From contig CM043868.1 in assembly GCA_023846275.1 (NCBI GenBank), forward strand, positions 13,611,755-13,675,754: a stretch of DNA of 64,000 nt, read 5' to 3'. How positions within the stretch are numbered: the stretch's first letter is position 1; each line of letters begins with the position of its first letter. Source of the stretch: Vanilla planifolia. Its lineage: Eukaryota > Streptophyta > Magnoliopsida > Asparagales > Orchidaceae. The notes under the pieces were generated by a model. It was not told where the DNA came from. It did no database searches and saw nothing but the letters and a program-made list of their open reading frames with translations. The translations under genes and the position numbers were made by a program. Below are positions 62,614 to 64,000 of this stretch, piece by piece.

Positions 62614-64000
62614 GTTAGTTTACCTTTCAAATTTAGGTTTTCCTTTCTTCTGGGTTGAACGTGTGAGTTTTTTTAATAAAAAATAAAGTTGTGCATTGAC
62701 GTCATTTTGAATAACCTAATTTTGAAATGGATTAATAAAACGGGCTATAGCATGGACTTGCCAAATTGCATTATAAATGGTTATTATTCTATTTGAAGAG
62801 AAACTAGAAGGGTTTTATAGTTAATGAAAAGCATTTGGAATATTTTTTTACTTTTTTCTACTCTTCTAACAAAGCAATTGAAGCAACTGCACAAAGCAGA
62901 AGAAAGCAATGTAAATAGTTAGCAAAATTCTAATGGTGATGAATACAAAGGATTGATTTCTTTGATTCCATTCTCTGGTATTTGTTAGCAAAGAAAAGGG
63001 AGAATGACATTATTTCTTGCCTCCAATTGCCAATCAAGAAACAGAGGTAGTTGTATCAAGGACAGTGTAATGCTACTGCAATAGAGCTATGGGACAAGTA
63101 TATAGATGCTCCACAATGAAGAATAGATCATCTCAGGTGAGTGGGTTCTTCGTTTAGGTAATCAGCTCAAGAAGGTTTAACTAAAAGTGTTTTCCTCAAG
63201 TCAGCTTTATAAATAATACACACCAAGTTGGGTTCCACATAAGGATACACGGTTTTCTTTGATTGTATTAGATTAAAGAAGTAGTTGTATGAGCCACTAC
63301 ACCATGTAAATACCTTAAAGGATGGTCTCATTCAACTAATTTACAAGATAAGCACCAAGCATGGAAGTCATGAGTTAAGCCTCATGCATGAAACCAGTTT
63401 GTGCACAAAGAATTGTGGACCACATCATGAAAACATGAAGTGTTTATTGAGTCCAGGCAAAGCATTGTTATTACCAACGTGGTTAAGGTTATTTTCATGA
63501 TAAGGGAGAAATTAGGTTCCAATTTTGCTTGAGGAATGCACATGATTGTGCTCATTTTTGACATAAAAGCTATCAGCCATGTAGAGCATCTATACAAATC
63601 TTCACATAGCCCAAGGGACATCAATAAAGGTTCAATTAAGAAGAGTGCAAGTTTCATTCTTGCGAAGTCTTTATAAACCTTCTTACTATAAATATTCATG
63701 GTTGTAATTTTCCTTATTCAATATTTATTCTAGAGAAAAAGCTTGACAATTTTTTATTACTTGTTCAATTATGAAGCCAAACTTTGTAAAGATTCATTCA
63801 TTATGTCAACTTCTTTAGTTTTTCTTGTAAACTAAAATTCATTTATTTTGTTCTTGTTGAATTTGTTCACGAAACTTGTATTTAAACGTTCATGTATGTG
63901 ATTGGCTTTGATAGGCATTCATTTAAACTACTTTGTGTAAAATTTCATACTTGAAGCTATTTTGGTGAATATTCATTCATGAAATAGGTCTTAATAAATC
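62614..64000 (+). other. Probable intron with an LTR-like fragment
   Basis: No further exon of the preceding gene can be recognised. From about 63,050 the sequence resembles a retrotransposon LTR: TCTTTATAAACC and TACTATAAATATTC near 63,670-63,695 are followed by TTCCTTATTCAATATTTATT, the usual TATA and leader layout of copia LTRs. No coding domain is visible up to the right edge. Confidence 0.35.

Overview
This window is nuclear DNA of a flowering plant. It is strongly AT-rich and gene-poor, with three spliced genes on the plus strand, AT-rich intergenic sequence and many decayed retroelements. The GC-rich first exons of the serine carboxypeptidase gene and of the last gene, set against AT-rich introns, hint at a monocot, but I cannot name a species.

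Layout. 1-22.3 kb is intergenic: LTR-like repeats (0.6-2.3, 2.7-3.7 and 15.8-17.8 kb), remnants of a gag gene and a LINE on the minus strand (4.8-6.5 kb), degenerate tandem repeats (3.8-4.5, 8.6-10.0, 10.5-11.1, 13.7-14.0 and 18.3-18.7 kb) and a long polypurine block (14.2-14.9 kb). 22.9-39.7 kb is a complete VPS24/CHMP3 gene (ESCRT-III), six coding exons and 229 residues. Its fourth intron is 14,451 bp long and holds two decayed Ty1/copia elements in opposite orientations plus several short tandem duplications. 39.8-46.1 kb is AT-rich and empty of recognisable genes. 46.4-50.2 kb is a complete serine carboxypeptidase-like gene, nine exons and 508 residues, with the full catalytic triad. 50.5-57.2 kb is intergenic, with a pair of direct repeats dense in CATG and TGCA that flank a minus-strand copy of the LTR-like family. 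57.2-58.9 kb is a decayed nuclear copy of the plastid rbcL gene with its plastid flanks (NUPT). 58.9-61.9 kb is AT-rich and empty. 62.0 kb to the right edge is the start of a small acidic coiled-coil protein gene that I do not firmly identify.

The genes are unrelated housekeeping genes: VPS24 acts in endosomal sorting, the carboxypeptidase in the secretory or vacuolar lumen. They are not an operon or pathway cluster. I found no tRNA or rRNA gene, no CRISPR array and no evidence of a new multi-gene system. The points most worth checking are the VPS24 giant intron and what its retention would encode, the tandem duplication at the VPS24 promoter, and the rbcL NUPT. Splice sites were chosen by GT-AG rules, reading frame and remembered family conservation; all homology calls are by eye.
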